From: Sphaeramia orbicularis
Lineage: Eukaryota > Chordata > Actinopteri > Kurtiformes > Apogonidae
DNA: 64,000 nucleotides
NCBI RefSeq assembly: GCF_902148855.1
Contig: NC_043957.1
Coordinates: forward strand, 14,255,068 to 14,319,067
Direction of reading: 5' to 3'
Shown piece by piece: positions 62,301 through 64,000 of this stretch (within the stretch, counting starts at the first letter, position 1; each line of letters begins with the position of its first letter). The position numbers and the translations under genes are program-made. The notes beneath the pieces are model-generated. The model was not told the origin of the DNA. It was given only the letters and a program-made list of their open reading frames with translations, and did no database searches.

Positions 62301-63991
62301 AAACAACACAACCCTTCTCAGTTTTCACTTTTCCATTATTAAGTATAAACACATGTTATGAAGACGGACAAGTTTCAAACAGCACTGATCTTCTGATGTC
62401 CATCCATTGTAAACTAGGTTACATTTGATATCAGGGTTTCCCAAACCATTAAATCCTTTTACTAGATGAATCTCATGTTCTCACAATTACATTAATGTCT
62501 TTATCAGTTGTCTTATGGAAGATTGAAGCTCATTGATTATCTTTAAAATATAATTTTATCAAATTTTATTCCCATAATAACAGTCTGTGCCTCCAGACTA
62601 TTTCTAATAAATAAATATTTCCAAAAGTCTGTTTCATCTCCAGGCAATGTTCCCTCATTATCTTGATGACAAAGGTCTCTTATGTTTCTTATCAAATCAG
62701 GAACTCATTAAGATCTCCAGCATTCCCAGTTTTACATCTGGATTATTACATCTGTTAATGGAACCCAACTTCAGATAAAATCTGGTGGACAGAGGTTTAT
62801 ATTTTGTTAAATTAAAAGATGATTTAACAACTGAATAAAGTCTGGTTTGATGTAAAACATGGACTGAAACTGTCGTCATTTGATTCACATCAACAACAAA
62901 AATGTGACTTCTTCATATTATCCTGTAATAGTTCCAGTCTGGCTTAATGGTTCTGGTCTAACAGTTCTGGTCTGGTTTAACGGTTCCACCTACATGTCTT
63001 TCAGGTGTGTAGTCTTTACAGATTTTTTCTGATATTTCAACAGTGTTGCAACAAAGTCAGACTTTATTCACTTATAAAATGATCTGTTACACTGACAAAC
63101 ATCAGATGAGTAAATGATGTATAATTCAACAGGATCAATACGAGTCCAGATCCAATGGGACACTTACAATACCCACAATGCCAGGTGTGTGTTCGAGAGA
63201 GGAATTCAGTGACATTCATGTGCTCATCTGCTTGACTTCATCCTGGTTAGGGTTTGAACCATGACTATTAAAATGATAGTAAAAAAAAAACAAAAAACAA
63301 ACATGTTCTTTCATCAACTTCTCATCCTGTTCCTGAAACCAGCTCAGATGCTCATAAAACCAGTTGAGTCTTCTCGTTCATAAATGCACTGTGCTGTTTC
63401 AGTGTTAACTCTTTAATGTCCAGTCATAGTTGACCTGGAGTGACCCCAACTGTTCACTGTTTAGTATTAGTCCATCTTTAAGTTGAGCTGTTTCATGTTT
63501 TAACACAGTGTTAAAATGTCTTTATCAACCGAGTGTCAAGAACATCTGGATAGAGCATGTGTTTGGAAAATCTACATCTGCTTTGATGTCTCTAAAAACC
63601 ACCTCGTCTCATTTAGAGAAAACATGATAAACATCAGTTTCACAAGCTGGGACAGACCAAGACAATGTGGGAAAAACCAGGACAAGCTGGGAACACCTGA
63701 GAAAAACCATGACAATCTAGGTCAAACTGGTACAACCTAGGACAACCAAGGACAAACCAGGAGGGTGGTGGGTGTAGACAGACAGTGTGGACAAACCGTG
63801 CACTGCATCTCAGTCCACTTACATCGATGGAACATCCCAGTAGGGACCCGCGGTCCAGCGCCTTCTGGATGATGTGGAACAGGTGAGGGTTGTTGTGTCT
63901 TAGCTCGTGGACTTCAGCAATGCCTCCGGTGAAGTCCTCAAAGCCCTCGGTGGTCGATCCTCCGGACAGAGCCTCATAGCAGCCATTCAAT
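50337..63991 (-). CDS. capn2: Classical calpain large subunit (CAPN2/8/11 type), 3' 17 coding exons; 5' part outside window
   Basis: Exons: 63991-63823, 61957-61874, 59529-59444, 57984-57910, 57575-57415, 57335-57166, 57056-57045, 56634-56423, 54290-54254, 54163-54098, 54019-53962, 53877-53813, 53387-53319, 52986-52908, 52413-52297, 51161-51103, 50360-50337. They give 513 residues ending WLNASLL. Seen in order: protease core part 2 with [27 protein letters not shown] (catalytic His) and RNPWG (catalytic Asn); the C2-like domain with [13 protein letters not shown] and [13 protein letters not shown]; then a penta-EF-hand domain with loops [24 protein letters not shown] and [11 protein letters not shown]. 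The 12-nt exon (IPDQ), 59-nt penultimate exon and 7-residue last exon fit the classical calpain pattern. The exon with the catalytic Cys is not in the window. Sequence looks most like CAPN2; human AARS2 neighbours CAPN11, so the paralogue is unsettled. It is a cytosolic calcium-activated protease working with a small subunit. Confidence 0.92.
51780..52160 (-). mobile_element. Old LINE reverse-transcriptase fragment in a calpain intron
   Basis: On -, near 52110-52080, [13 protein letters not shown] resembles the [13 protein letters not shown] motif of LINE RT. Frames around it are closed by stops, so only a remnant is left. Confidence 0.5.
54346..55196. mobile_element. PIF/Harbinger-like MITE, 851 bp
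   Basis: Left GGGTGTACTCACACCAGG and inverted right end CCTGCC..GAATACATCC pair imperfectly, with several TTGGTCCG/CGGACCA blocks inside. TTA is on both sides (54343-54345 and 55197-55199), fitting the 3-base target of this group. No transposase frame. Confidence 0.55.
55290..55720 (+). mobile_element. LINE 3' end with GGTTAAATAAA tail
   Basis: The 55297-55494 frame has a LINE C-terminus-like [16 protein letters not shown]. The 3' part, GGTCTCCCTCGAAAAAGAG then GACTTCTGGTTAAATAAAGG, is a LINE tail I recognise from fish genomes. 5'-truncated copy in a calpain intron. Confidence 0.65.
55721..55975. repeat. Interspersed repeat ending in CAATAGCCCTTTGGCC
   Basis: The stretch from about 55721 through GGACAGACAGACAG to ACAATAGCCCTTTGGCCAGA looks like a dispersed fish repeat. 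Family unsure. Confidence 0.4.
57569..57895 (-). repeat. Minisatellite, six copies of 54-56 bp, filling a calpain intron
   Basis: GGACATCCTGAGAGACAATG (or a close variant) starts at 57569, 57623, 57679, 57733, 57788 and 57842. Read on -, the first copy is the real 3' splice site and first bases of the exon at 57575. The other copies repeat that junction, so the 334-base intron is nearly all minisatellite. Confidence 0.9.
58110..58143. repeat. Repeat tail ending in (TATC)n
   Basis: AATTTCCCTATGGGATGAAT with AAAGTATCTATCTATC is a common fish repeat end followed by the tetranucleotide run. Confidence 0.6.
58311..58375 (+). mobile_element. Short LINE RT fragment (YADD box)
   Basis: TATGCAGATGATGCTCAGCT encodes YADDAQL, the RT active-site box of L2-type LINEs, but no other RT motif is next to it. 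It directly precedes GC-rich repeat copy 2. Confidence 0.45.
58480..59264 (+). mobile_element. GC-rich retroposon-like repeat, copy 2
   Basis: It shares with 39530-40556 the GC-rich body, the AGATTAATGTGAACA and TGATGTTGTGTGGATTTGTT blocks and the TTATGAAGTTTCCCTTGGCA end, then poly(A) at 59239-59263. The T-rich middle is shorter. The 170-codon ORFs in it are by-products of high GC. Confidence 0.65.
60030..61765 (+). mobile_element. L2/CR1-type LINE, 5'-truncated, interrupted by a palindrome-ended insert
   Basis: On +, RT blocks occur in several frames: [58 protein letters not shown], then [19 protein letters not shown] and FHCYADDTQ. The C-terminal SRLDYC-like, [20 protein letters not shown] and [20 protein letters not shown] blocks end near 61750. 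Stops and frame changes show a dead copy. About 217 bases at 60631-60847 are foreign to the LINE. It lies in the calpain intron between exons 61957-61874 and 59529-59444. Confidence 0.85.
60631..60847. mobile_element. 217-bp insert with 11-bp inverted ends inside the LINE
   Basis: CTGTTTTCAGA at the left and TCTGAAAACAG at the right are exact inverse partners. The LINE frame resumes on the far side (SRA before, APLSHG after). Inside are two direct copies of GCCTATGATCATACCAT at 60697 and 60715 and an A12 run. Confidence 0.65.
61958..63822 (-). other. Calpain intron, AT-rich, no gene seen
   Basis: No exon, RNA gene or clear element end was recognised. A short run near 63650-63770 repeats GACAA/CCAGGACAA-like units. 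Confidence 0.5.
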
Positions 63992-64000
63992 CTGCAGAGA

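Overview
The window reads as nuclear DNA of a ray-finned fish, most likely a teleost. It holds five vertebrate protein genes split by short GT-AG introns. They sit in AT-rich DNA full of fish-type repeats: Tc1/mariner, hAT and piggyBac-like elements, L2/CR1-type, L1-type and I-type LINE fragments, foldback MITEs, minisatellites, and (GT)n and (TATC)n runs. I reconstructed gene structures exon by exon from splice sites, reading-frame phase and remembered family sequences. No alignment or search was run.

Layout, left to right. 1-4.0 kb: repeats only (a diverged 1.3-1.6 kb tandem duplication, then a 5'-truncated L1-type LINE). 4.35-13.1 kb: wasf3 on +, with a CpG-rich noncoding first exon, a long intron holding a Tc1 element broken by a LINE, ten coding exons in 2.9 kb (499 aa) and a 3' UTR. 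13.1-17.7 kb: transposon remnants and AT-rich DNA. 17.77-18.92 kb: eola1 on + (two coding exons, 155 aa, ASCH domain). 19-21.4 kb: a MITE and unassigned DNA. 21.45-32.94 kb: an alg13-type gene on - (24 coding exons, 915 aa, OTU plus Tudor plus proline-rich tail). 33-37.6 kb: repeats, including a mariner-like element and an I-type LINE tail ending just before the next gene. 37.68-49.84 kb: aars2 on + (22 coding exons, 982 aa, mitochondrial alanyl-tRNA synthetase). 50.04-64 kb: a classical calpain large-subunit gene on -, tail to tail with aars2. Its 17 most 3' coding exons are present; the upstream exons with the catalytic Cys lie beyond the window.

The genes do not form a pathway. wasf3 drives Arp2/3 actin nucleation, eola1 is a small ASCH protein, aars2 charges mitochondrial tRNA-Ala, and the calpain is a calcium protease. 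The alg13-type gene carries only the OTU-Tudor half of the ALG13 architecture, and its OTU nucleophile position is Ser. The most unusual observations are that altered OTU gene and a calpain intron made almost wholly of a ~54 bp minisatellite. Each unit carries a copy of the intron's own 3' splice site, and one copy would give an in-frame 18-residue insertion.
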